From contig CANPBT010000014.1 of NCBI GenBank assembly GCA_947572415.1, positions 1 through 37,081 on the forward strand: a DNA stretch of 37,081 nucleotides, written 5' to 3'. Below are positions 8,625-15,192 of the stretch, piece after piece (the first letter of the stretch is position 1; the number at the start of each line of letters is the position of its first letter). Source of the DNA: an uncultured Clostridia bacterium (GTDB lineage: Bacteria; Bacillota; Clostridia; Christensenellales; Borkfalkiaceae). The position numbers were made by a program, and so were the translations under genes. The notes beneath the pieces are model-generated. The model made no database searches, was not told the origin of the DNA, and saw nothing but the letters and a program-made list of their open reading frames with translations.

Positions 8625-9682
8625 TGAGTTTATCCGAACAGAAGCTTAACGACATTTTAAAACAGATTATCGACAACTACGGTTCGAAGGGCAGCATAAC
8701 CACGAACGCGCTTTGCGATATAATGGAAAAGTACGAAACCACGCCCAACCAGATGGATTACGTGTACAAATCGATTGCGGAGGCCGGTATTCAGATTATC
8801 GACGAGGCGGAGCGCGATAGAGAGCTTTACGAACAAGCCCTTTCCGATATCGGGCTCGACGACCCCGTTAAGATGTATTTGAAGGATATAGGCAGAGTCC
8901 CGCTTTTGTCCGCCGACGACGAAATCGAGTTTGCGCGGAAAATGCAGGAGGGCGACGAGGAAGCTAAAAAGAAGCTTTCGGAAGCGAATTTAAGGCTTGT
9001 CGTTTCCATTGCAAAAAGATACGTAGGCCGCGGAATGCTCTTCCTCGATTTGATACAGGAGGGCAACCTCGGGCTTATGAAAGCAGTCGAGAAATTCGAC
9101 TACCAGAAAGGCTTCAAATTTTCCACCTACGCAACGTGGTGGATAAGGCAGGCTATAACGAGGGCTATCGCAGACCAGGCGCGCACGATAAGGATACCCG
9201 TGCACATGGTCGAAACGATAAACAAACTCACCCGCGTATCCCGCCTTTTATTGCAGAAATACGGCAGAGAGCCGACCCCCGCGGAAATAGCGGAGGAAAT
9301 GCACATTTCGGAGGAGCGCGTGCGCGAAATCCAGAAAATCGCACAGGACCCCGTGTCCTTGGAGACGCCTATCGGCGAGGAAGAGGACAGCCACCTCGGC
9401 GATTTTATCGAGGACGAAACCACCGAAACTCCGTCGGACAGCGTTTCCACGACTATGCTTAAAGAAACGCTTTTGAGCGTGTTGAACAGCCTTACCCCGC
9501 GCGAGGAAAAGGTTTTAAGGCTTCGCTACGGCGTTGACGACGGCAGACCCCGCACCCTCGAAGAAGTGGGCAGAGAGTTCAACGTCACGCGCGAGCGTAT
9601 CCGTCAGATAGAGGCTAAGGCGTTGCGTAAGCTTCGTCACCCTTCGCGGTCTAAACACTTAAAAGACTTTTTGGACACTTAA
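8624..9682 (+). CDS. rpoD: Primary sigma factor (sigma-70/SigA)
   Basis: This is the housekeeping sigma factor that recruits RNA polymerase to -35/-10 promoters. The protein has 352 residues. A short region 1.1 precedes region 1.2 ([17 protein letters not shown]). The near-invariant region 2 contains [30 protein letters not shown] and [18 protein letters not shown]. Region 3 includes [12 protein letters not shown], and region 4 ends with [19 protein letters not shown] and KALRKLRHP. Start ATG 8624 overlaps the dnaG TAA by one base and has GGAGATAAG upstream. Region 2.4 and 4.2 look canonical, which agrees with the TTGACA/TATAAT promoters seen elsewhere in the window. Confidence 0.98.
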   Translation: MSLSEQKLNDILKQIIDNYGSKGSITTNALCDIMEKYETTPNQMDYVYKSIAEAGIQIIDEAERDRELYEQALSDIGLDDPVKMYLKDIGRVPLLSADDEIEFARKMQEGDEEAKKKLSEANLRLVVSIAKRYVGRGMLFLDLIQEGNLGLMKAVEKFDYQKGFKFSTYATWWIRQAITRAIADQARTIRIPVHMVETINKLTRVSRLLLQKYGREPTPAEIAEEMHISEERVREIQKIAQDPVSLETPIGEEEDSHLGDFIEDETTETPSDSVSTTMLKETLLSVLNSLTPREEKVLRLRYGVDDGRPRTLEEVGREFNVTRERIRQIEAKALRKLRHPSRSKHLKDFLDT

Positions 9683-9718
9683 AATGCGTATATGCGGCGC
9701 AATACTGCGTTAAACTCT

Positions 9719-9816
9719 GCTTTACTTCGGGTCATTTACCGTTAAGTAAACTCCCCTTGTAAATGCTCGTTTGCCTTGTCTTGCTTGCATCTCCGCATTT
9801 TTGAATTGCTTTGAAA
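9719..9816 (+). repeat. Intergenic stretch before trmK resembling the 25881-26058 element
   Basis: After rpoD, 9683-9816 has no gene or clear terminator. From about 9719 it reads CTTTACTTCGGG, CCGTTAAG, GCCTTGTCTTGC, GCATCTCCGC and TTTTTGAATTGC, in the same order as related words in the 25921-26016 part of the other element. Similarity is judged by eye and is diverged. It ends at the proposed trmK start. Confidence 0.4.
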
Positions 9817-10467
9817 ATGGATAGAATAAAAACTCTCTGTTCCTACCTTGACAAATGCTTGACCTTTGCCGACGTTGCGTGCGACCACGGCTATTGCGCG
9901 AGGTATATGCTTGAAAACGGTATGTGTGAAAACGCCGTGATTTCCGATATAAGCGACAAATGCCTTGCAAAGGCGCAAAATCTTTTATCCGACTATGTAA
10001 AGCGCGGCAAATGCCGCGCCGTGTGCTGCGACGGGTTGGAGCGGATTGATAAAGACACCGAACAAATTTTGATAGCGGGCATAGGCGGAGAAGAGATTGT
10101 AAGGATTTTGAAAAATTCCTTTATCCCCAAATCGTTCGTATTCCAGCCTATGAAAAACGCCGAGCATTTACGCGGGTATCTGTTGCGGAGCGGGTGCGAA
10201 ATTACCGCAGACGACTTGTTTACCGACGGAAAAAATTATTATTTTGTAATTAAGGGGAAAAACTGCGGCGGGGCGCAAGCATATACCAAGGCGCAGCTAT
10301 TGTACGGGCGCGACAGCCTTATAAGCCCGGTTTTCGCAAATTATCTCAAGGAAGAGATTGAAAAAAAGCGCGGTTATCTTAAACGCGATATGTCCGCGGA
10401 GCACAGAGAACGGCTCGAAGCCGACGTTTCGTTTATGCAAGGAGTGTTAAACGGTGAAATTGACTGA
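9817..10467 (+). CDS. trmK: tRNA (adenine22-N1)-methyltransferase
   Basis: TrmK methylates N1 of A22 in tRNA, using S-adenosylmethionine. The 216 residues show the family pattern FADVACDHGYCARYML (SAM-binding motif I, here DVACDHGY where the usual form is DIGSDHAY), a CCDGLERI segment, ILIAGIGGEEIVRIL (usually IAGMGG) and FVFQPMKNAEHLRGYL. I chose ATG 9817 because MDRIKTLCSYL matches the normal N-terminus. TTG 9811 is an in-frame alternative. Neither has a Shine-Dalgarno, and the DNA just upstream looks like a repeat (9719-9816). The 3' end overlaps the next gene by 14 nt, the usual trmK-nif3 pairing of Gram-positives. Confidence 0.9.
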   Translation: MDRIKTLCSYLDKCLTFADVACDHGYCARYMLENGMCENAVISDISDKCLAKAQNLLSDYVKRGKCRAVCCDGLERIDKDTEQILIAGIGGEEIVRILKNSFIPKSFVFQPMKNAEHLRGYLLRSGCEITADDLFTDGKNYYFVIKGKNCGGAQAYTKAQLLYGRDSLISPVFANYLKEEIEKKRGYLKRDMSAEHRERLEADVSFMQGVLNGEID

Positions 10468-11224
10468 AATATTACATATGCTCGAAAGAGAGGTCGCGCC
10501 TGTCGCGCTGTCGGACGCGTTTTGTAAAAAGTACGGTATGTACGACAACAGCGGGATTATCATCGATTGCGGTAAGGATATTTCCGGCGCGCTGTTTTCG
10601 CTGGATTTATCTTCGAAAGCGGTTGCGGCGGCAATCGAAAAAGGGTTTAATCTTATAGTCACGCACCACCCCGCAATTTACGGCGGAGTATCGCGGATAA
10701 ATTTTAACGACCCGATTGCAAAGTGCCTTAAAAACGGAATTTCCGTGATATCGATGCACCTCAATTTCGACGCCGCGCCCGAGGGGATAGATTATTTTCT
10801 TATGCGCGGGCTTGGCGGCGAGCAGGCTGAAATTTCCGCGCCCGTCGACGGAGGCGGTTACGGCAGAGTTTACGCGGTTAAAGAGGCGTGCTTCGGGGAA
10901 TATTTCAATATGGTAAGGGCGACGTTTTCGGAACGCGCGCTTGCTTACGGCGACAAATTGAAAAAAATCAAAAAGGTGGCTTCGTTCTGCGGCGCGGGCT
11001 TCGACGACCATAATATGGCGTTTACCGTAAGCCGCGGCGCGGACGTTTTCGTCAGTTCGGATTTGAAGCACCACGAAATATCTGGGCTTTTGGAAAAGGG
11101 AATAAACGTAATCCATTTAACACATTATTCGGCTGAAAACTACGGTTTTAATATGATTTATAATAAAATAAAAGAAAGATTGCAACTCCCCGCGGAGTAT
11201 TTCTGCGACGGAGATTTAAAATAA
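10454..11224 (+). CDS. NIF3-family (DUF34) metal-binding protein
   Basis: This is a member of the widespread Nif3/YqfO/YbgI family. Its molecular role is still unsettled; GTP cyclohydrolase 1 type 2-like naming is common but weakly founded. The 256 residues are the short form, without the inserted PII-like domain. The dinuclear metal site is visible: THHPAIYGG with H71-H72, SMHLNFDAAPEGID, and LTHYSAEN near the C-terminus. DLKHHEI adds further ligands. Start is GTG 10454, supported by an AAGGAG Shine-Dalgarno about 10 nt upstream at 10440-10445 and by overlap with trmK. The tight coupling to trmK fits the tRNA/nucleotide metabolism guesses made for the family. Confidence 0.9.
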   Translation: MKLTEILHMLEREVAPVALSDAFCKKYGMYDNSGIIIDCGKDISGALFSLDLSSKAVAAAIEKGFNLIVTHHPAIYGGVSRINFNDPIAKCLKNGISVISMHLNFDAAPEGIDYFLMRGLGGEQAEISAPVDGGGYGRVYAVKEACFGEYFNMVRATFSERALAYGDKLKKIKKVASFCGAGFDDHNMAFTVSRGADVFVSSDLKHHEISGLLEKGINVIHLTHYSAENYGFNMIYNKIKERLQLPAEYFCDGDLK

Positions 11225-11235
11225 AGGAGTAACGT

Positions 11236-11940
11236 ATGTCACAAATCAATTCGCTTTTAAAGTATCAGACGGTGGATTCGAAGCTTTTGAAAATAGAGCG
11301 CGAGGCGGCTAATTCGGAGGAATGGAAAAACTATTCGCAGGCGAAAAGCTTTCTTACAAAAGCGCCCGAAAAGCTCGAGGCTATGGACGCAAAGGCGCGC
11401 GAAATGCAGCTGGCGCTGGATAAGCTCAATAAAAAGTACGAAGAAATTTTCGAAACGCTGAAAGACTTCGAAAACCTCGACGAGCTTGTCGAAAGCGGCG
11501 CGGATATTTCATTTTACAAGAAAAACGCTACGCAGATAGGCGACAAGCTCAAATCCATAAAATCGGAAATGAACGCGCTTGTAAAGTTAATAAAGGAAGC
11601 GGACGAGGAATATCAGTCGCTTAAAAAGAAAACCATATCCGTACAGAAGCAGTACGCCGAGTACTCCGCAACCTATCAGGAATATAAAAAGACCAAGCTT
11701 GCGGAAATGGAAGAGATAAAAAAGGAGCTTAAAAAACTTGCCGCGGATTTAAAGCCCGAAACGCTGAAAAGCTACGATACGAAGCGCAGCGAAAGGATTT
11801 TTCCTATAATCTGCCCCGTGCAGAGCGACAGATGCTCGAAATGCGGAATGGAGCTTTCGATAAGCGGTAAAGAGAAAATTGCGGGCGGCGAAGTCACCGA
11901 GTGCGAAAACTGCCACAGATTTTTATATAAAGAGCAGTAA
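11236..11940 (+). CDS. Coiled-coil protein with C-terminal C4 zinc ribbon (COG1579-like)
   Basis: The protein has 234 residues. Roughly 1-190 are rich in Lys, Glu and Ala with heptad-like spacing, so a long antiparallel coiled coil is likely. The end is a zinc ribbon with CSKC (C200, C203) and CENC (C223, C226). This layout matches the C4-type zinc-ribbon proteins often found after nif3 in Gram-positive and actinobacterial genomes; function is unknown, and nucleic-acid or partner-protein binding is the usual guess. A clear AAAGGAG Shine-Dalgarno lies before ATG 11236. It is the last gene of the dgt-to-here block. Confidence 0.85.
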   Translation: MSQINSLLKYQTVDSKLLKIEREAANSEEWKNYSQAKSFLTKAPEKLEAMDAKAREMQLALDKLNKKYEEIFETLKDFENLDELVESGADISFYKKNATQIGDKLKSIKSEMNALVKLIKEADEEYQSLKKKTISVQKQYAEYSATYQEYKKTKLAEMEEIKKELKKLAADLKPETLKSYDTKRSERIFPIICPVQSDRCSKCGMELSISGKEKIAGGEVTECENCHRFLYKEQ

Positions 11941-11949
11941 ACTGTCGGC

Positions 11950-11992
11950 AACCCGGCAAATTTTGTGCAACTTGCACAAAATTTGCCGGGTT
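11950..11992. repeat. Perfect 21-bp inverted repeat around a single central base
   Basis: Bases 11950-11970 are the exact reverse complement of 11972-11992, with only C11971 between them. The arms begin AACCCGGCAAAT. It lies 10 nt after the stop of the zinc-ribbon gene. It could end that transcript, but no run of T follows on the + strand (GTTGCAAAAT), so it is not a textbook intrinsic terminator. A protein-binding or cruciform-forming site is an alternative. Confidence 0.7.
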
Positions 11993-12006
11993 GTTGCAAA
12001 ATAATG

Positions 12007-12035
12007 TTGACATTTAAGTGTGTATATGCTAATAT
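12007..12035 (+). promoter_or_regulatory. Consensus sigma-A promoter (TTGACA-17-TAATAT)
   Basis: The -35 TTGACA is at 12007-12012 and the -10 TAATAT at 12030-12035, with a 17-nt spacer. The predicted start is about 12042. No coding frame follows; an intrinsic terminator occurs about 85 nt downstream. This makes it the promoter of a small RNA. Confidence 0.8.
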
Positions 12036-12041
12036 ATGCAA

Positions 12042-12130
12042 ACACTATATGTGACTATTTCACGCGGCGGAAAAGCTGCATTATAAATAGATAAGGGGAA
12101 GGGTCGAAACGTTTTCGCCCCTTTCTTTTT
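12042..12130 (+). ncRNA. Candidate small RNA, about 89 nt, orphan
   Basis: The transcript is framed by a near-consensus promoter and a terminator and has no credible ORF (ATG at 12049 is followed at once by TGA). Bases that can pair are CTATTT (12055-12060) with AAATAG (12085-12090), enclosing a hairpin GCGGC (12064-12068) / GCTGC (12075-12079) with loop GGAAAA. The 3' hairpin pairs AAGGG (12099-12103) with CCCTT (12119-12123) and CGAAA with TTTCG, followed by TTCTTTTTAT. I do not recognise the family. It is convergent with aspS and does not overlap its coding part. Confidence 0.6.
12093..12130 (+). terminator. Intrinsic terminator of the small RNA
   Basis: AAGGG-T-CGAAA (12099-12109) pairs with TTTCG-C-CCCTT (12113-12123) with one internal mismatch and a 3-nt loop. 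An alternative outer pairing uses AAGGGG at 12093-12098. A T-rich tract, TTCTTTTTAT, follows at 12123-12132. Confidence 0.75.
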
Positions 12131-12138
12131 ATATTAAT

Positions 12139-12172
12139 AAGCGTGCGCGGTTTATATAAACCGCGCACGCTT
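12139..12172. terminator. 34-nt perfect palindrome between the small RNA and aspS, probable bidirectional terminator
   Basis: Bases 12139-12155 (AAGCGTGCGCGGTTTAT) are the exact reverse complement of 12156-12172. It begins 7 nt beyond the aspS stop on the minus strand. TTTT follows on the + strand; on the minus strand the downstream DNA is AT-rich but lacks a long T-run. It probably separates the convergent transcripts. Confidence 0.65.
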
Positions 12173-12178
12173 TTCGCG

Positions 12179-13510
12179 TTAAGGTGAAACTCTGTTTATA
12201 TCGCGGGGGAACATTGCCGCATAGCGCACGTTTTTGAAGCCCAGAAGATGCATCGTAAGCCTTTCCAGCCCGAGCCCGAGCCCGCCGTGAGGGGGCGCGC
12301 CGTACTTGTGCAGCATTAGGTATGTTTCGAATTCTTCGGGGTTCATACCCAGTTTTTTCATTTTTTCGACCTGCATGTTGTAGTCGTGTATACGCTGACC
12401 GCCGGAGGTTATTTCTATGCCGCGGAATAAAAGATCGAAAGAGAGCGTAACCTCGGGGTCTTCGGGGTCGTCCATTGTGTAGAAAGGGCGCTTTTTCGAA
12501 AGGTAGTGGGTGACGAACAGAAAGTCAGAGTTATATTGCTGCTTCGCCCACTTGCCCAGAAACGCTTCTTCCTCGGGCTCGAAATCCTTCATATCGGTAA
12601 TGTTTTTCAGTTTTTTGACGCACAGCTCTTTCGCGTCCTTGAACTTGATACAAGGTATGGCGGTAATTTCGGGTACGTCCACTTTCAAAAGCTCCACCTC
12701 GGGCGCGTACTCGGTTTTTAACAAATTCATAATGTATTTTAAAACGCCCGTTTCCATATTCATTATGTCGTCAAAGCTCTCTATAAAGCCCATTTCGAAG
12801 TCCATTGAAATGTACTCGTTAAGGTGGCGGCTTGTGTCGTGGTGCTCGGCGCGGAATACGGGAGCAATTTCGAATACCCGCTCGTACACGGGCACAAGCG
12901 CTTGCTTATACAGCTGCGGGCTCTGCGCAAGATATACGGTTTTGCCGAAGTAGTCGAGTTTGAATACGTTCGTACCGCCTTCGGCCCCCGCAAAATTGAT
13001 TTTCGGGGAATGAATTTCCGTAAAGTTCTGTAAAGTAAGGTATTCGCGGAAGCCGCGCTGTATACCCTCCTGAATTTTGAAAATCGCACGTTCCTTGGGG
13101 TTGCGCAGGGTAACGGGGCGATTGTCGAGGTTTACGGAAAGGTCGCAAACAACCTGCTTTTTGGATATTACCACGGGCGGAATGTCAGCGGGTTTGGAGA
13201 GTATTTCGATGTTGTGTATCTGAAGCTCGTATCTCTCGCTGCCGTCGCGGGTTTCGCTCTTTACAACTTTGCCCGTAACCTTAGCCGCGGCTTGTTCCAC
13301 GATATCCTCGCTCAGGCGGAAGTCGGAAAACTCGGGCGAATATACGCATTGTATAAGCTCGCGCGCGGTACGCACGATTATAAACGCGAAGTCCGACATT
13401 TCGCGTATGTTATGAAGCGCGCCCTTAATGGTTACGACTTCGCCGATATGGTTTTTGAATTCGTTATAAGGTGTTGAGGTAGGGGTGATAACGCCCGTAA
13501 TTTCCTGCAT
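12179..13510 (-). CDS. aspS: Aspartate--tRNA ligase, archaeal/AspRS2 type (probably non-discriminating)
   Basis: This class II aminoacyl-tRNA synthetase has 443 residues. The N-terminal OB-fold anticodon-binding domain is followed by a catalytic core with motif 2 in PVFRAEHHDTSRHLNEY and motif 3 in GLGLGLERLTMHLLG, ending NVRYAAMFPRD. The length and the lack of the GAD insertion of bacterial AspRS (normally near 590 residues) place it with archaeal-type AspRS2. Those bacterial copies often charge both tRNA-Asp and tRNA-Asn and work with the GatCAB amidotransferase; that is inference here. Asparaginyl-tRNA synthetase is the main alternative name, but the RAEHHDTSRHLNE pattern favours AspRS. 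The start is supported by AGAGG about 8 nt upstream on the minus strand and a promoter at 13538-13566. Confidence 0.85.
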   Translation of the reverse strand: MQEITGVITPTSTPYNEFKNHIGEVVTIKGALHNIREMSDFAFIIVRTARELIQCVYSPEFSDFRLSEDIVEQAAAKVTGKVVKSETRDGSERYELQIHNIEILSKPADIPPVVISKKQVVCDLSVNLDNRPVTLRNPKERAIFKIQEGIQRGFREYLTLQNFTEIHSPKINFAGAEGGTNVFKLDYFGKTVYLAQSPQLYKQALVPVYERVFEIAPVFRAEHHDTSRHLNEYISMDFEMGFIESFDDIMNMETGVLKYIMNLLKTEYAPEVELLKVDVPEITAIPCIKFKDAKELCVKKLKNITDMKDFEPEEEAFLGKWAKQQYNSDFLFVTHYLSKKRPFYTMDDPEDPEVTLSFDLLFRGIEITSGGQRIHDYNMQVEKMKKLGMNPEEFETYLMLHKYGAPPHGGLGLGLERLTMHLLGFKNVRYAAMFPRDINRVSP

Positions 13511-13537
13511 AAAATTGCCTCTTTTGCTTTTTCTATA

Positions 13538-13566
13538 ATTTTACGGCTTTTGCGGTTAAAAATCAA
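13538..13566 (-). promoter_or_regulatory. Promoter of aspS (TTGATT-17-TAAAAT)
   Basis: On the minus strand the -35 TTGATT is at 13561-13566 and the -10 TAAAAT at 13538-13543, spacer 17 nt. The predicted start near 13531 leaves a leader of about 20 nt that contains the Shine-Dalgarno. Confidence 0.65.
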
Positions 13567-13598
13567 GTAATAATTATATCTCTGTCAAAATTTAGTAG

Positions 13599-13627
13599 TT
13601 GCTTTTTTAACGTAAGTGGTATATAAT
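13599..13627 (+). promoter_or_regulatory. Promoter of the 6S RNA candidate (TTGCTT-17-TATAAT)
   Basis: The -35 TTGCTT is at 13599-13604 and a perfect -10 TATAAT at 13622-13627, spacer 17 nt. It is divergent from the aspS promoter. Predicted start is about 13634. Confidence 0.75.
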
Positions 13628-13633
13628 AATATC

Positions 13634-13812
13634 AATAAATATTTTCTGCGGTGTGCGTGGTATGGGAAATTCGTAATCCACAAAGTAATTAAGGGAGCGT
13701 GTCGTTCGCGGAAATAGGCAAGGTCTGTACCTGAATACGGAAAGTCCGACGTTCAGCTTCGCCGCACCCACCTGCGAGATGCGGGTTAATACTTTTTCAT
13801 ATCACGGCACAG
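13634..13812 (+). ncRNA. ssrS: 6S RNA candidate
   Basis: 6S RNA binds the housekeeping RNA polymerase holoenzyme by imitating an open promoter. The transcript, about 179 nt from its promoter to the terminator stem, has the right size and layout. The ends close into a long helix: TGTGC-GTGGTATGGGAAA (13652-13669) pairs with 13793-13811 (TTTTTCATATCACGGCACA), with one bulged G and several G-U pairs. A side hairpin near the central bulge, ACCTGC/GCGGGT (13770-13775 with 13781-13786), sits where 6S RNAs carry one. The core also contains CCACAAAG and GGTCTGTACC, comparable by eye to conserved parts of known 6S RNAs. There is no good ORF. Family assignment rests on structure and remembered consensus, not on a covariance search. 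Confidence 0.72.
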
Positions 13813-13860
13813 GCGGATTATATTAATCATCGACGGTGATTAATATAATCCGCTTTATTC
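13813..13860 (+). terminator. Strong intrinsic terminator after the 6S RNA candidate
   Basis: A perfect 17-bp stem (13813-13829 with 13837-13853) has a 7-nt loop TCGACGG and is followed by TTTATT. It starts at once after the closing helix of the RNA. Confidence 0.85.
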
Positions 13861-13866
13861 GTTGTT

Positions 13867-13991
13867 GCCTTCCCCTTGGGGGAAGGTGTCTTTACCGTTA
13901 AGGCAAAGACGGATGAGGTAAAATGAATTGCAGTAAAGCCTCATTCGTCCGTGCCTGCGCGGCGCGGACACTTTCCCCGACGGGGGAAAGC
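13867..13991. repeat. Paired inverted-repeat element (MITE-like), about 125 nt
   Basis: Two arms of about 52 nt face each other: 13867-13918 starts GCCTTCCCC and ends GGATGAGG; 13939-13991 starts CCTCATTCGTCCG and ends GGGGGAAAGC, which is the same unit inverted. Each arm itself starts with a small hairpin (CTTCCCC/GGGGGAAG). Single copies of the unit occur at 15137-15186 and 22483-22531. No transposase is present. It resembles the short non-autonomous repeats common between genes in gut Clostridia. Confidence 0.75.
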
Positions 13992-14006
13992 TGTAATAAG
14001 GTGTTT

Positions 14007-14033
14007 CGCAACCGTAGGTTGCGCAATTTTTTT
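14007..14033 (+). terminator. Intrinsic terminator-like hairpin
   Basis: CGCAACC (14007-14013) pairs with GGTTGCG (14017-14023) across a GTA loop. CAATTTTTTT follows. It lies between the inverted-repeat element and the promoter of the XRE gene, so it would insulate that gene. Confidence 0.65.
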
Positions 14034-14054
14034 GCGTTTGCTAAATAAAGTTGG

Positions 14055-14083
14055 TTGAAAAAACAGACATGCAATAATATAAT
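14055..14083 (+). promoter_or_regulatory. Promoter of the XRE regulator (TTGAAA-17-TATAAT) inside a 7-bp inverted repeat
   Basis: The -35 TTGAAA is at 14055-14060 and the -10 TATAAT at 14078-14083. The box is flanked by GTTGGTT (14050-14056) and its inverse AACCAAC (14095-14101). The placement suits binding of a regulator, perhaps the gene product itself. Confidence 0.7.
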
Positions 14084-14111
14084 CGTAGCATAAAAACCAA
14101 CGGAGGAACAA

Positions 14112-15080
14112 ATGTATATTTCTCAAAATTTGCAATATTTAAGAAAGCGCGATAAAATCACGCAGGAAGAGCTTGCCGATAAATTAGGCGTTTCGCGTCA
14201 GTCGGTTTCCAAGTGGGAAACGGGAGAAGCCTATCCCGAAACGGATAAACTGTTAAGCTTATGCGACATTTTCGGTGTATCGCTGGACGGATTGATGCGC
14301 ACGGATTTATCTGCGGAGCAGGTATATAAGGAAGAGCAGAAGTCATATTCTTCCGATAACGTAAGTTTTGCCGCCCAAATGGATAAATTTTCCCGTGCAA
14401 CGGCGGCAGGAGTTTTTCTTATTTTAATCGGCGTTGCGGTATGTGTTGCGCTTGCGGGATATTCGCTTATGCTTACGGAAAAGTATTCGGAATTTGTTGC
14501 TGTTTTGGGGGTAGTGTGTGTTTTGCTTTTTGTGGCGGTCGCCGTGTTTTTATTTATCTATTACGGAATTGAGTACGACAGGTTTCGCAAGGAAAACGGA
14601 GTAATAGAATACGGTATGAGTAAAGAAAAGATAAAAGCCTTTTCAAAAAAGTTTACGCTTATGATGGCTATGCTTGTTTCGGGTATTCTTGCAGGCGTTA
14701 TATTTATCGTAGTTATGTCATCGCTAATAGACGCGGAAATTATCCACACCGCAAATCAAGACTCCGCTTATTGCTTTGTTACAGCGGCATTTCTTGCTAT
14801 TATTGCAGTCTGTTCAGGCGGACTTACTTATTACGGTATTCAGCACTCTAAATACGATATAGCAGAATATAATAAACAGACGGGAAAAGAATTGCACCCC
14901 TCGCCGCGTTCTAAACTTAAAGACGCACTTTGCGGAGCCGTGATGATGTTTGCAACCGCCCTGTTTCTCGTTTTAGGATTTGTAGGAGGGTGGTGGCACC
15001 CTGCGTGGGTAGTATTTCCCGTCGGCGGAATAATCTGCGGCATTATCGGCGCGATAATGAACGCAAAGGACGACCATTAA
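14112..15080 (+). CDS. Membrane-anchored XRE-family transcriptional regulator
   Basis: The 322-residue protein starts with a Cro/CI-type helix-turn-helix (about 5-60), with TQEELADKLGVSRQSVSKWE as the recognition region. A soluble linker rich in charged residues leads to about six predicted transmembrane segments (from about residue 95 to the C-terminus). Membrane-bound XRE regulators with this N-terminus are frequent in Clostridia and often control nearby transporters or envelope genes; the target here is not evident. The Shine-Dalgarno GGAGGA is 6-7 nt from the ATG. It has its own promoter and terminator, so it is monocistronic. The flanking genes, aspS and nifJ, face it on the other strand. 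Confidence 0.85.
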   Translation: MYISQNLQYLRKRDKITQEELADKLGVSRQSVSKWETGEAYPETDKLLSLCDIFGVSLDGLMRTDLSAEQVYKEEQKSYSSDNVSFAAQMDKFSRATAAGVFLILIGVAVCVALAGYSLMLTEKYSEFVAVLGVVCVLLFVAVAVFLFIYYGIEYDRFRKENGVIEYGMSKEKIKAFSKKFTLMMAMLVSGILAGVIFIVVMSSLIDAEIIHTANQDSAYCFVTAAFLAIIAVCSGGLTYYGIQHSKYDIAEYNKQTGKELHPSPRSKLKDALCGAVMMFATALFLVLGFVGGWWHPAWVVFPVGGIICGIIGAIMNAKDDH

Positions 15081-15093
15081 AATTATATAGAAT

Positions 15094-15123
15094 AAGCGCG
15101 AGTGCGTAACGCACTCGCGCTTT
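15094..15123. terminator. Bidirectional hairpin between the XRE gene and nifJ
   Basis: A perfect 13-bp stem, AAGCGCGAGTGCG (15094-15106) with 15110-15122, has a TAA loop. TTTAT follows on the + strand, and ATTCTATATAATTTT on the minus strand. It serves the convergent XRE and nifJ transcripts. Confidence 0.7.
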
Positions 15124-15136
15124 ATACTTTATTTCA

Positions 15137-15186
15137 GCCTTCCCTGTCGGGGACGGTGCCTCTACCGAAGGTAGGGGCGGATGAGG
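15137..15186 (+). repeat. Single copy of the GGATGAGG intergenic repeat
   Basis: It starts GCCTTCCCTGTCGGGGACGG and ends GGGCGGATGAGG, matching the first arm of the 13867-13991 element with changed middle bases (CTCTACCGAAGGTAG). It lies 6 nt beyond the nifJ stop. Confidence 0.65.
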
Positions 15187-15192
15187 CAAATC

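Noticed and set aside
13941..14135. 64-codon minus-strand frame before the XRE gene
   Set aside because: It overlaps the inverted-repeat element and the XRE promoter and start, and has no credible motif.
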